From Pseudomonadota bacterium (GTDB taxonomy: Bacteria; Pseudomonadota; Gammaproteobacteria; Acidiferrobacterales; Acidiferrobacteraceae), in contig JAJYRD010000020.1 of NCBI GenBank assembly GCA_021794275.1, forward strand, positions 1 through 54,013: a stretch of DNA of 54,013 bases. The letters run 5' to 3'. Both the position numbers and the translations under genes were made by a program. The number at the start of each line of letters is the position of its first letter. The stretch's first letter is position 1. Positions 1-7,362 of the stretch are shown one piece after another. A model generated the notes under the pieces. It saw only the letters and a list, made by a program, of their open reading frames with translations, ran no database searches and was not told where the DNA came from.

Positions 1-115
1 CCTGGTGGCCATAGCGAGCGGGAACCACCCGATCCCATTCCGAACTCGGAAGTGAAAACGCTTAGCGCCGATGATAGTATGGGGTCTCCCTATGCGAAAG
101 TAGGACACTGCCAGG
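1..115 (+). rRNA. rrf: 5S ribosomal RNA, missing a few 5' bases
   Basis: The window opens inside a 5S rRNA. The opening CCTGGTGGCC pairs with the closing CTGCCAGG at 108-115, and the conserved loop segments CCCGATCCCATTCCGAACTC and GAAGTGAAA are present at 28-56. Only about two or three bases of the 5' end lie outside the window. It implies an rRNA operon upstream. No tRNA follows before the terminator. Confidence 0.96.
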
Positions 116-129
116 CTTTTAATGCAAGG

Positions 130-162
130 CCCCGATCGCCGACGGTGATCGGGGTTTTTTTT
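130..162 (+). terminator. Intrinsic terminator of the rRNA operon
   Basis: An 8-bp GC-rich stem (CCCCGATC at 130-137 with GATCGGGG at 147-154) closes a 9-nt loop and is followed by eight T residues. It lies 15 nt after the 5S rRNA and ends the ribosomal RNA transcript. Confidence 0.93.
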
Positions 163-188
163 CGCCTGCGGCCACTCTTTGCTATGCT
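160..188 (+). promoter_or_regulatory. Candidate birA promoter with leaderless geometry
   Basis: TATGCT at 183-188 is a good -10 element. The -35 region falls in the T-run of the preceding terminator and is poor. Only six bases separate the -10 from the birA ATG, so transcription would start at or near the start codon. There is no Shine-Dalgarno sequence upstream, which fits a leaderless mRNA. Confidence 0.35.
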
Positions 189-194
189 CCCGCA

Positions 195-1142
195 ATGAGC
201 CTGATTCATCAAATCCTCCAGTTGCTTGGTGATGGGCAGCGCTACTCGGGCGTCGCGCTCGCAGAGCGGCTCGGCGTCAGTCGCGCGGCGGTATCCAAAG
301 CGGTGTCTCTCTGTCCCGATGTTCCGATCGAGGTGAGTCGCCAGGGCTATAGCCTCCCAGCACCGTTTCGCCCGCTGAATGAAGGACGTATCCGCGCCTT
401 GCTGGAGGAGATGGGCTGTCGTTTGGACAAATTTGCCATCCATGAGGATGTCGGATCCACGAACCAGATCTTGCTTGCTGCGGCGGGGGAAGGCGTGTTT
501 GCCTGTCTCGCGGAGCGCCAGAGCGCAGGACGCGGAAGACGCGGTAAGGTGTGGCGCGCCACACCTTACGGCAGCCTGCTTCTTTCGGTCGCGTGGACTC
601 TATCGGGCGCTGCGAGGCCGCTTGGCGTGTTGAGTTTGGCCGCGGGGGTAGCGGTGCTAAGGGCGTTGGAGCACCTCGGCGTACGGGATGCCGGCCTTAA
701 GTGGCCGAACGACGTGCTCTGGCAGGCCCGCAAGCTTGCCGGGATCTTGATCGAGATGCGGGGCGAGGCGGACGCGATGCGCGTCGTAGTCGGGGTCGGT
801 CTGAACGCGGCAATGAGCGCCGAGACGGCGGCGGCGATCGACCAGGATTGGGTGGATCTACGGAGTATCATTCCGCTGGTGGATCGTGACCAGGTGGCGG
901 CGCTTTTGATCGCCGAGCTCAACATCGTGATGACGGACTACCGGGAAGGGCGCGAGGCGGCTCTTCTCGATGAGTGGCGGAAGAGGCATGTCTTTACCGG
1001 CATGCGGGTGCGCATCCATGAGGGGCGGGGCGCGTGCGACGCGCGCGTCATCGATATCGACGCCGATGGGGCGCTGCTCGTGGAGACGAGTGACGGTTGT
1101 CGACGCGTGCAGTCCGGAGAAGTGAGTATGCGCCCGCTATGA
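195..1142 (+). CDS. birA: Bifunctional biotin--protein ligase / biotin operon repressor BirA
   Basis: This cytosolic enzyme activates biotin to biotinyl-5'-AMP and transfers it to the acetyl-CoA carboxylase carrier protein. Residues 1-60 form a winged helix-turn-helix (LAERLGVSRAAVSKAV), so this is the long, DNA-binding form. The ligase domain shows the adenylate loop GRGRRGKVW at 112-120, KWPNDVLW at 169-176 and KLAGILIE at 180-187. The C-terminal small domain is present, and 315 residues is usual for the family. The ATG is chosen because the HTH starts right after it. The stop overlaps the coaX start (ATGA). The birA-coaX-SPOR order upstream of tRNA genes and tuf is common in gammaproteobacteria. 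Whether it still represses biotin genes cannot be read from this window. Confidence 0.96.
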   Translation: MSLIHQILQLLGDGQRYSGVALAERLGVSRAAVSKAVSLCPDVPIEVSRQGYSLPAPFRPLNEGRIRALLEEMGCRLDKFAIHEDVGSTNQILLAAAGEGVFACLAERQSAGRGRRGKVWRATPYGSLLLSVAWTLSGAARPLGVLSLAAGVAVLRALEHLGVRDAGLKWPNDVLWQARKLAGILIEMRGEADAMRVVVGVGLNAAMSAETAAAIDQDWVDLRSIIPLVDRDQVAALLIAELNIVMTDYREGREAALLDEWRKRHVFTGMRVRIHEGRGACDARVIDIDADGALLVETSDGCRRVQSGEVSMRPL

Positions 1143-1867
1143 GACTTCTTTGCGACCTTGGTCACACCCGTATCAAGTGGGCGTGGGCCGATGGGCGGGC
1201 TTTGTCCGGCTGCGGCTCCGCCGTTTACGCGGGGAGTAGCGGGTATGCCGCGAAGCTTTCCGCGAGCGGCGTACCATCCGCGGTCATCGCGATCTCCGTG
1301 GCGCGTGAGCGCAACGAGGCCTTTGCGCGTTTCTGCAAGGAGCGCTGGGGCATTGCGCCTCTATGGCGCGGGTCGCTGCCGGAGGGGTTTGGGGTGTCGA
1401 GCTTGTACGAGCCTGCCGAGAGTCTGGGCGCGGATCGTTTCGCCGCTCTCGTCGGCGTCAGGGCGCGCCACCCAGGCAGGCCAGTTTGCGTCGTGGATTG
1501 TGGCACGGCGATCACTGTGGACGCCTTGGACGCCGGCGGCGTGTTTCGGGGCGGCGCCATTCTTCCGGGGATTACGGTCGCCGCGCGCGCCTTGCTGGAG
1601 GTCGCGCCCATTCTCGCGGCGCCCGCAGGTGATGCGAGTTACGGACCATGCGGTCGTAGTACGCGAGATGGCGTCGGCGCGGGCCTCGTATTAGGCGCCG
1701 CCGGCGCTATCGAGCGGATATTCCGTGACCAGGAGACGGTACTGGGGGCCGGTGTTTTGCTGACATTGACCGGCGGTGACGCGTCACGCATCAGTCCTTA
1801 TCTGACCTGCCCCCACGAGCGCCTGCCCCATCTTACGCTCGAGGGGCTTGCGGTGATGGCGCCATGA
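1139..1867 (+). CDS. coaX: Type III pantothenate kinase
   Basis: CoaX phosphorylates pantothenate, the first step of coenzyme A synthesis, using an ASKHA-type fold and a monovalent cation. The motifs appear in order: phosphate loop DLGHTRIKW at 6-14, GADRF at 97-101, DCGTAITVD at 120-128 with the catalytic Asp, and GGAILPG near 138-144. The protein is 242 residues, as expected. An upstream in-frame start at 1097 exists, but the ATG at 1139 puts the phosphate loop at the N terminus as in the family and makes an ATGA overlap with birA, so it is preferred. The stop overlaps the next gene by the same ATGA arrangement, implying translational coupling. Confidence 0.95.
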   Translation: MRLLCDLGHTRIKWAWADGRALSGCGSAVYAGSSGYAAKLSASGVPSAVIAISVARERNEAFARFCKERWGIAPLWRGSLPEGFGVSSLYEPAESLGADRFAALVGVRARHPGRPVCVVDCGTAITVDALDAGGVFRGGAILPGITVAARALLEVAPILAAPAGDASYGPCGRSTRDGVGAGLVLGAAGAIERIFRDQETVLGAGVLLTLTGGDASRISPYLTCPHERLPHLTLEGLAVMAP

Positions 1868-2607
1868 AGATCGTCGCGATGCTCTTGCTGTTCGCGAATC
1901 TCGCGCTCGGCCTCTGGAACTACACGCACAGACCCGTGCCGCCGACCATTCCGCGACCCGTCCACCCCGCGCGCTTGCAGGTGGTGCCGGCTGGAACACT
2001 AAAGGCTGCACCCGCGCCGCCTTCCGGGAAACCGGTGCCGCAGCTTCCGCTGCCGAAGGCAGCGAAGGCGGGACCCCAGGCGGCGGCCGACTCACTCGCA
2101 CAGAAGACGCTGGCGCCTCCCCCCGCGTCGCCCACGGCCTTCAAGAAAACCGTATTCACGGCGCATGCGCCCATGACGGCCGGCCGTCGTGGCCAGTGCT
2201 GGAAGTTGGGCCCCATGGGACAGCGGGCCACTGCCGCTGCGCTTCTTGCCAGGCTGCATCGGCCGGGGCGCGTCCTGCGCCGTCCCGGACCGCCGGCTTA
2301 CCGTCTCTACCTGCCCGCGGGCACGGCCTGGCCTGTCGCCTCGGCCCTGCATAAGCTCGGGGTCGTCGGGGCCTATGTCACGCACGGGCCTTCCGGGGGC
2401 GCGGTCTTGTCGCTTGGTGTCTTTCTGAGCAAGACCGCTGCTGTGCACGAGTGGCGGACCCTGCATGCCCATCATGTGCCCGCACGTATCGGGCCCTTTG
2501 GCGCGCCGGCGCGCTATTACGCCGAGGTCCATCTGTCGTCCCCATCCAGCGTTTTTTGGAAGCGATTGGGCTCTGTCGGGCATGCGTCTTGCGAAGGCGC
2601 GGAGTAG
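1864..2607 (+). CDS. Membrane-anchored SPOR-type protein
   Basis: The product has 247 residues. A single hydrophobic segment (about residues 3-19) would anchor it in the inner membrane. It is followed by a Pro/Ala-rich linker of roughly 80 residues and a C-terminal domain with the pattern LSLGVFLSKTAAVHEWRTL, typical of SPOR domains, which bind denuded glycan strands of peptidoglycan. The position after birA and coaX is the usual place for a SPOR-domain gene in gammaproteobacteria. The SPOR assignment rests on this pattern and on context. The precise role (cell division or wall remodelling) is not determined. It is the last gene of the unit; an accessory island starts after it. Confidence 0.75.
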   Translation: MKIVAMLLLFANLALGLWNYTHRPVPPTIPRPVHPARLQVVPAGTLKAAPAPPSGKPVPQLPLPKAAKAGPQAAADSLAQKTLAPPPASPTAFKKTVFTAHAPMTAGRRGQCWKLGPMGQRATAAALLARLHRPGRVLRRPGPPAYRLYLPAGTAWPVASALHKLGVVGAYVTHGPSGGAVLSLGVFLSKTAAVHEWRTLHAHHVPARIGPFGAPARYYAEVHLSSPSSVFWKRLGSVGHASCEGAE

Positions 2608-2838
2608 GCGAGGCCCCGTGGCGGCATTGGTGGAGCGAGTGGTGAACATGCCCCAAAAAATGCCGAGTTTACTGAGAGAGCGCGTCCCACGTTCCATTTT
2701 GTGTGGTTCGCAGTCAGTCTTGCGGTCGGCTCCCTCAAGGAATCGGGCGCCGCGCACCGTGCGCGCACAGGCGGCCGTCGGCTCTTTCCCGGGCGATTGG
2801 GGCGTTCACTGTGATGCTTGACCGGACCCGGATTGGCC

Positions 2839-3666
2839 TTATCGTTGCGCCCGTTGCCGGATTTCGAAGTCTTGAAAGTCGCTAAGTCCGCTCTCGACAA
2901 AAGCCCGGTTTATGTCTCGCCGTTTCTCGAAAATAGAAATCGCCTGTTCAACGAGTCGAGGCGGGAAAAACAGATGATCTCCCTCGCGTAGCCGCACCAG
3001 AATCCACGTATAGGCCTGCTCCGCGCGACCTGCGGCGCCTGCGGATCGAGTCAAGGTGCTCGGCCTTATCCTGTATTCGTGGAGGGGTCGAGCACATAAG
3101 TACGCGCCTTCGTTGCGGGCGATCAGGGAAAGGTTGAAAACCGCCTCCTCGGCGAAGCGCAGCGGCTCATGAAATCGCGTGTCCCCAACCAAGTCGCGCC
3201 GATAAACGGGCCAAAGACTCTCGCTCACCCGTCCATAGAAATCGAGATCGTGCCAACCCTCGGAGGGCTCCTTCCAGTAGGTCCCGCAAGCGCGGTTTTT
3301 GTGGCGGTAGCAGAAGCGGACGTTGTCGAGGGCGATACCCCGCTCGCGCGCAAGAGGGGCCAGCACGGCGAGTTTCTCCGGATACCAGACATCGTCGCTG
3401 TCGAGAAAGGTTACGAGCGGTTGTCGCGCGCGATCCAGGCCCACGTTCCGGGCCGCCGACGGACCTGCTCCGCGGCTCCTTGTGCGGAGGAAAATGATGC
3501 GAGGGTCAGCCGGGAGAAGGGGCGCATAATCCATGGTGTCGTCGGCGACCACGAGCAGCTCCCATTGCCGGTAGGTTTGGGCAATGACGGAGTCGACCGC
3601 CCCGCGGATTGTATCTGCGGCTTCGTACGCGGGCATGATGACACTCACGCACGGTGATTCCCTCAT
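2839..3666 (-). CDS. Family 2 glycosyltransferase
   Basis: A GT-A fold inverting glycosyltransferase of 275 residues, likely acting on a surface polysaccharide at the cytoplasmic face of the membrane. The N terminus shows the GT2 signature SVIMPAYEAADTIRGAVDSV, the nucleotide-binding segment ELLVVADD at about 36-43, and the metal-binding FLDSDD at 87-92. A WYPEKL segment follows directly. There is no membrane segment. Acceptor and sugar cannot be deduced. It points away from birA-coaX, stands alone, and is flanked by unexplained sequence on one side and a decayed ATPase gene on the other, so it is probably island cargo. Confidence 0.88.
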   Translation of the reverse strand: MRESPCVSVIMPAYEAADTIRGAVDSVIAQTYRQWELLVVADDTMDYAPLLPADPRIIFLRTRSRGAGPSAARNVGLDRARQPLVTFLDSDDVWYPEKLAVLAPLARERGIALDNVRFCYRHKNRACGTYWKEPSEGWHDLDFYGRVSESLWPVYRRDLVGDTRFHEPLRFAEEAVFNLSLIARNEGAYLCARPLHEYRIRPSTLTRSAGAAGRAEQAYTWILVRLREGDHLFFPPRLVEQAISIFEKRRDINRAFVESGLSDFQDFEIRQRAQR

Positions 3667-3765
3667 AGAAGCCGCCTTTCCGTTTTACCTGAAAGCGCCG
3701 TGAAGCCTCGGCCTTCGGGCCGGGGATATAAGGCGCGCTTTTTGATTTTGAGGGAGCGCGCTCAC

Positions 3766-4099
3766 CCGGTGAGCACTCGCATGCCCCTCCTTCAGGGCCT
3801 CGCCGTGGCCTGGCCGTAAGAGGGCGCTACGGAGCGCCAACGGACAGGGCGCGAGCGGACGCGCCTCTGGGGGCTTCCAGTTTGGGCTCACGATGCCTCG
3901 AGCCTCCGTGTCGTGGCGAATGCGGTTCAGCAAGACCGTTTTCCTGACCCCGCGCAATCCATATAGGATGAGGCTGCGAGCGGGCCTTGCGGCGCGAATG
4001 CGATCCAGTGCCACGGAGGGACGCTGGATCAGTTCGTCGCGTCCCGCGAGTTCGGGCGGCGGGGTGCCGGCGCCGGGCGCCTAGGGGTTTCTCCGCCAT
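3766..4099 (-). pseudogene. Decayed AAA-type ATPase gene, 5' part only
   Basis: Reading leftward from an ATG at 4099, the first codons give MAEKPL. The rest of the recognisable protein lies in another frame: APGAGTPPPELAGRDELIQ, then SVALDRIRAARPARSLILYG and the P-loop GLRGVRKT. A one-base indel near 4080 explains the shift and leaves a TAG in the downstream frame. The Walker A Gly before Lys is replaced by Arg (GVRKT instead of GVGKT). Similarity to this type of P-loop ATPase (COG1672-like, from memory) fades near 3766, so the C-terminal part is missing. Three separate defects make this a clear pseudogene. Confidence 0.7.
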
Positions 4100-4103
4100 C
4101 CAT

Positions 4104-4470
4104 GACGCGCCCGCAGCGTTTTCTGGAACGCCGACAAGGTACCATAAGATCGGCAACATACCCATGATGCGCGCTCAAGCGAGAGATGTGGCGTACGGAC
4201 GAGAAGGTGGGGCGTCCGGCCCGGATTCATCGGCGGCGCACGAGCCGCCGTCTGGGGCGCCATGATTCGGGGCTCGGACCGCCGATGGCGGGTCGGGCTC
4301 TTTCGACCCATGTGCTTTGGTGAGGGCGACGCGCGGAGCGGATTCTGGGCGCCCCGCGAGCAGGACTCTGTCGTTCACCTCCCAAGTCCTGATAAGGCGA
4401 GGACGGTGGCGCACGTGTATGTGCGCCTGATCCGTCCGGGCGGACGCCACGGCGCTCTTCGCGTGCCTCT
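4104..4470. other. Intergenic stretch of the island, no gene recognised
   Basis: This GC-rich stretch lies between the ATPase remnant and the transposase remnant. Open frames exist on both strands, but none has a ribosome binding site, a recognisable motif or a consistent start. It probably holds the left flank of the degraded insertion sequence; I could not identify the IS terminal repeat. Confidence 0.5.
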
Positions 4471-5550
4471 GTCCTCTTGGAGCGCCCACGCGCGAGGCGG
4501 GGGCTGCGCCACAGCCAGCGCTCGCTCATCGCGATCATTCTCTGTGCCGTGATCAGTGGGGCGCAGCGACCGACCGCCATCGGCGAATGGGTCAAACGCC
4601 TCCCGCCTACGATGCTGCGTTGCCGCGGGACCGCCGATGGCCACGAACCGCCCTCGGAACCTACGATCCGCCACTTGCTCCAGACTCTCGATATCACGGC
4701 GCTGGAGGAGAAGCTCGGGGGTTGGCTACACGCGCGCAGGGCGGAGGACGAGCCGGTCGCTGGGTGTGCGCGCAAGACGAGCGCTTGATGGCAAGACCCT
4801 GCGGCGGATCGCGGGACGGGGCGGCCGGCCCGGCAAGGGGTGGCAGCGCTCGGGCACACAAGCCGTGTGGTCTTGAATCAGGCCGAGGTCACGACCAGGC
4901 CTCCGAACAGCAGGCGGCGAAGCCCTTGCTCGACCCATTGACCTTGAGGGGTCGGGTGGTGACCGCCGACGCCCTGCATACCCAAACAGAGACCGCACGC
5001 TATCTGGTCGAAGAGGAGAAGAGGCGCACTACCTGCTCACGGTCAAGGACAACCAACCAATCCTGGCCGACATCGCAAGCCTCCACCGGGAGGCCTTTCC
5101 CCCTTAACCACACGACGACGCATAAGGCCCATGGGCGCGTCGAGACCCGACGCATCTGGGTGAGTGACACGTTAAACGGCTATGTGACGTTTCCCCATGC
5201 CGCCCAGGTAGCCTGTGTCGAGCGCGAGATCTTCCACGTCAGAAACCACAAGACCACCCTCGAGCGGGTCTATCTCATCACGAGCCAGCCCCGGGCAGAG
5301 GCTGGCCCCACCAGCTCTTGGCGCAGAACCGGGGCCATTGGGCTATCGAGAACCGCCTGCATCATGTGTGTACATGGCCTATGATGAGGACCGCTGTCGG
5401 GCCCGCAAGGGGCACACGCCCCGCACCCTCGCCTGCCTGCGGAACTTCGCCATCAGCTTGTTGCGTCTCTTCCGTATCTCGAACATCAAAGCGGCGCTGC
5501 GGGGCTTGGCGGCCCAGGCCGACCAGATCTTGGCGATGCGGCGTCTGTAG
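4471..5550 (+). pseudogene. ISAs1-family transposase, shattered by frameshifts
   Basis: Fragments of one DDE transposase can be read in order across all three forward frames. They are LRHSQRSLIAIILCAVISG and PPSEPTIRHLLQTLDI (from 4477), ALDGKTLRRIAGRGG (near 4785, first catalytic Asp), LLDPLTLRGRVVTADALHTQ (from 4925, second Asp), EAHYLLTVKDNQPILADIAS (near 5024), HGRVETRRIWVSD (near 5130), AQNRGHWAIENRLHHV (near 5320, catalytic Glu), and a C-terminal YDEDRCRARKGHTPRTLACL segment ending at 5550. At least five frame changes are needed to join them, so no active enzyme can be made. The order and motifs fit the ISAs1 family (DDE_Tnp_ISAs1). The last 174 coding bases recur at 6947-7120. Confidence 0.88.
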
Positions 5551-5743
5551 GGCCCGAAAGCCCAAGGACCAGACCCGCGCGGGGTCCCCCCGCCACAGCG
5601 TTCGCCTCGTTCTCGCCTCTTCAGGAGAAAATCTCCCCCCAAAGCGGTCCCTCTGCGTATTCTGGCCACCCACCCCGTCGACTGGGTCCGCCTCAGGCGT
5701 TCGATGATCGAGGCGCTGCGCTCGCGGCGCGACTTTGACGGGA
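5377..5743 (+). repeat. 367-bp direct repeat, copy A
   Basis: This stretch matches 6947-7313 base for base by eye, at a constant offset of 1570. It contains the 3' end of the transposase remnant plus 193 bp beyond its stop. The two copies enclose the zeta-toxin module. Confidence 0.95.
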
Positions 5744-5787
5744 TCGTGGGGGGCCAGAGAGCGATGGTGAGCAAGCGAAAGTCGGTT

Positions 5788-5793
5788 TATAAT
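5788..5793 (+). promoter_or_regulatory. TATAAT -10 element before the toxin module
   Basis: A perfect TATAAT lies six bases before the ATG at 5800, the same geometry as the birA -10 and start. A weak -35 (TGGTGA, 5765-5770) is 17 bp upstream. Transcription would begin at or near the start codon, so the first gene may be translated from a leaderless mRNA. Confidence 0.4.
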
Positions 5794-5799
5794 GCTTTA

Positions 5800-6027
5800 A
5801 TGAATAGTCTGCCTTTGGCGCCCCCTGCCGCTTCGTCCGGCGAAGACCAAGATGGCCTCTTGGAGGTCGATATCCAGCGTCTGGAAGCTATGGTTCCGCA
5901 GATGGCGGTCGCTGCTAAGGCTGCTCAGGCCGACGCGTATGCTCGACTGGCAACTCTCCATGCACGGATTGCGCAAGAGATTGTGGCCCTTCGGAAGAGT
6001 GAGGCGTGCGCCCCGTCCTCACGGTGA
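5800..6027 (+). CDS. Small protein paired with the zeta-like toxin (possible antitoxin)
   Basis: A 75-residue, mostly helical and acidic protein. A Pro/Ser-rich start is followed by a segment rich in Ala, Glu and Gln (about residues 20-65), likely one long helix or helical hairpin. The gene overlaps the downstream kinase gene by 22 bp, so the two are probably co-translated. Small genes immediately upstream of zeta-toxin-like kinases often encode their antitoxins; here that is inference from position only, and I recognise no known antitoxin domain. An in-frame ATG at 5764 would add 12 residues. The frame also runs back into the 367-bp repeat. The start at 5800 is preferred because of the TATAAT just before it. 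Confidence 0.6.
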   Translation: MNSLPLAPPAASSGEDQDGLLEVDIQRLEAMVPQMAVAAKAAQADAYARLATLHARIAQEIVALRKSEACAPSSR

Positions 6028-6662
6028 TTGCCGGGCCTAATGGCTCCGGCAAGTCATTTTTGACCGCTATTCTCAGGCGTCAGCCCTGGTTCTCGCGTAC
6101 ACCTTTTCTGAATCCTGATGAAATCGCCGCCCGCCTTGGGGATCCCGGTAAGCTGGAGGTCATCCTTCAGGCGGCACGTGACGCAGAGGCCCAGCGAGAG
6201 TGTTGGCTGGTGGAGCGCCGTAGTTTTGCCTTCGAGACCGTTTTTTCCGCTCCCGACAAGGTCGCATTCTTGCGGCGTGCGCAGGACGCCGGCTATCGCA
6301 TTCGGATGTTTTTCTTGAGTACCGGCAATCCGGAAATCAACGCCGCCCGTGTGGCCCGTCGTGTTATGGCGGGCGGACACGATGTCCCTATCACAAAAAT
6401 TATCAGTCGTTATGGTAAGTCCCATGTTCAGGCCGCGCAGGTGGCCCCCTGGGTGGACCGTATGTATCTCTTCGAGAACGCCGTGGATGGCGAAACCCCC
6501 GTTTTATGTGCTTGGTCCGTCGCAGGACAGTGGCAAGTGCGGCGCAACAAGACGATCCCCGTCTGGGCCACGCCGATCATTACGCGCCCTACCGTGTCCC
6601 CGCAGCCGACGGGAGCCGAGAATCACCGGGCCTTCGAGTACCCACAGGCCGGACCGCGGTGA
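6006..6662 (+). CDS. Zeta-toxin-like P-loop kinase
   Basis: A 218-residue protein opening directly with a Walker A motif, VIAGPNGSGKSFLT (residues 7-20). NPDEIAARLG near residue 37 and RRSFAFETVFSAPDK near 75 follow; the latter is a conserved block of zeta toxins and related small P-loop proteins. INAARVARRVMAGGHDVP near 115 and KIISRYGKS further on match the same family, which in characterised members phosphorylates UDP-N-acetylglucosamine and blocks cell-wall synthesis. The start is GTG at 6006, because it places the P-loop at the N terminus; it overlaps the small upstream gene. The C-terminal 40 residues look unconserved. Function as a toxin is inferred from family and from the gene pair. 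The module sits between two copies of a 367-bp repeat, suggesting it arrived with the insertion sequence. Confidence 0.8.
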   Translation: MRPVLTVIAGPNGSGKSFLTAILRRQPWFSRTPFLNPDEIAARLGDPGKLEVILQAARDAEAQRECWLVERRSFAFETVFSAPDKVAFLRRAQDAGYRIRMFFLSTGNPEINAARVARRVMAGGHDVPITKIISRYGKSHVQAAQVAPWVDRMYLFENAVDGETPVLCAWSVAGQWQVRRNKTIPVWATPIITRPTVSPQPTGAENHRAFEYPQAGPR

Positions 6663-6946
6663 TTCTCGGGCGGGAACAATGAGATGCCTCCTACGGTGTG
6701 AACATGCAGATGGTTTACGACTCCGTGGAGAAGGTGTTCCTTGCCGCTCGCGCGAACGAACCCGCCCCTGCTCATGGTAATGAACCCCCCGACAGTCGCT
6801 TTCCTGAGATCTGACGCTTTTGGATCCACGGTGATCTGTGGTCCGACCGCTCAAGCCCTAAGCATCGCGCAGTGACCTCCCGCCGGTTCGCGGCACCCTC
6901 TCGGTTGGGATTCCGGGGCAAGCGAGGGGACCACGATGTCCACCAT
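6663..6946. other. Stretch between toxin gene and repeat copy B, only a doubtful 36-codon ORF
   Basis: An ATG at 6704 opens a 36-codon frame (MQMVYDSVEKVFLAARANE at the start, stop at 6812-6814). It has no ribosome binding site and no recognised relative. Nothing else is seen before the repeat begins at 6947. Confidence 0.3.
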
Positions 6947-7120
6947 GCCTATGATGAGGACCGCTGTCGGGCCCGCAAGGGGCACACGCCCCGCACCCTC
7001 GCCTGCCTGCGGAACTTCGCCATCAGCTTGTTGCGTCTCTTCCGTATCTCGAACATCAAAGCGGCGCTGCGGGGCTTGGCGGCCCAGGCCGACCAGATCT
7101 TGGCGATGCGGCGTCTGTAG
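6947..7120 (+). pseudogene. C-terminal fragment of ISAs1-family transposase, second copy
   Basis: 57 codons identical to the last 57 of the transposase remnant ending at 5550, from AYDEDRCRARK to the stop after ILAMRRL. The 5' part is absent: the break lies at 6947, where the sequence joins unrelated DNA. It lies within the second copy of the 367-bp direct repeat. Confidence 0.9.
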
Positions 7121-7313
7121 GGCCCGAAAGCCCAAGGACCAGACCCGCGCGGGGTCCCCCCGCCACAGCGTTCGCCTCGTTCTCGCCTCTTCAGGAGAAA
7201 ATCTCCCCCCAAAGCGGTCCCTCTGCGTATTCTGGCCACCCACCCCGTCGACTGGGTCCGCCTCAGGCGTTCGATGATCGAGGCGCTGCGCTCGCGGCGC
7301 GACTTTGACGGGA
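6947..7313 (+). repeat. 367-bp direct repeat, copy B
   Basis: Identical to 5377-5743. The repeat stops at 7313, four bases before the -35 box of the tRNA-Thr promoter, so the island ends almost exactly at the start of that transcription unit. Confidence 0.95.
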
Positions 7314-7316
7314 GCC

Positions 7317-7345
7317 TTGCTGCAATGCGTGCGTTTCCCTAAAAT
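7317..7345 (+). promoter_or_regulatory. Promoter of the intron-bearing tRNA-Thr gene
   Basis: TTGCTG at 7317-7322 and TAAAAT at 7340-7345 are separated by exactly 17 bp, a strong sigma-70 pattern. The tRNA starts 17 bp after the -10. Its survival next to the island edge suggests that the tRNA gene is still transcribed. Confidence 0.8.
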
Positions 7346-7362
7346 ACTACCCCACTTCCAGT

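Noticed and set aside
2092-2757. A 221-codon minus-strand frame across the end of the SPOR gene
   Set aside because: It overlaps a supported gene almost fully, lacks a ribosome binding site and has no recognisable domain.
5704-5799. Extension of the small toxin-partner gene back to 5704
   Set aside because: The added codons come from the 367-bp repeat, where the same bases in copy B lead into unrelated sequence. The TATAAT at 5788 supports the later start.
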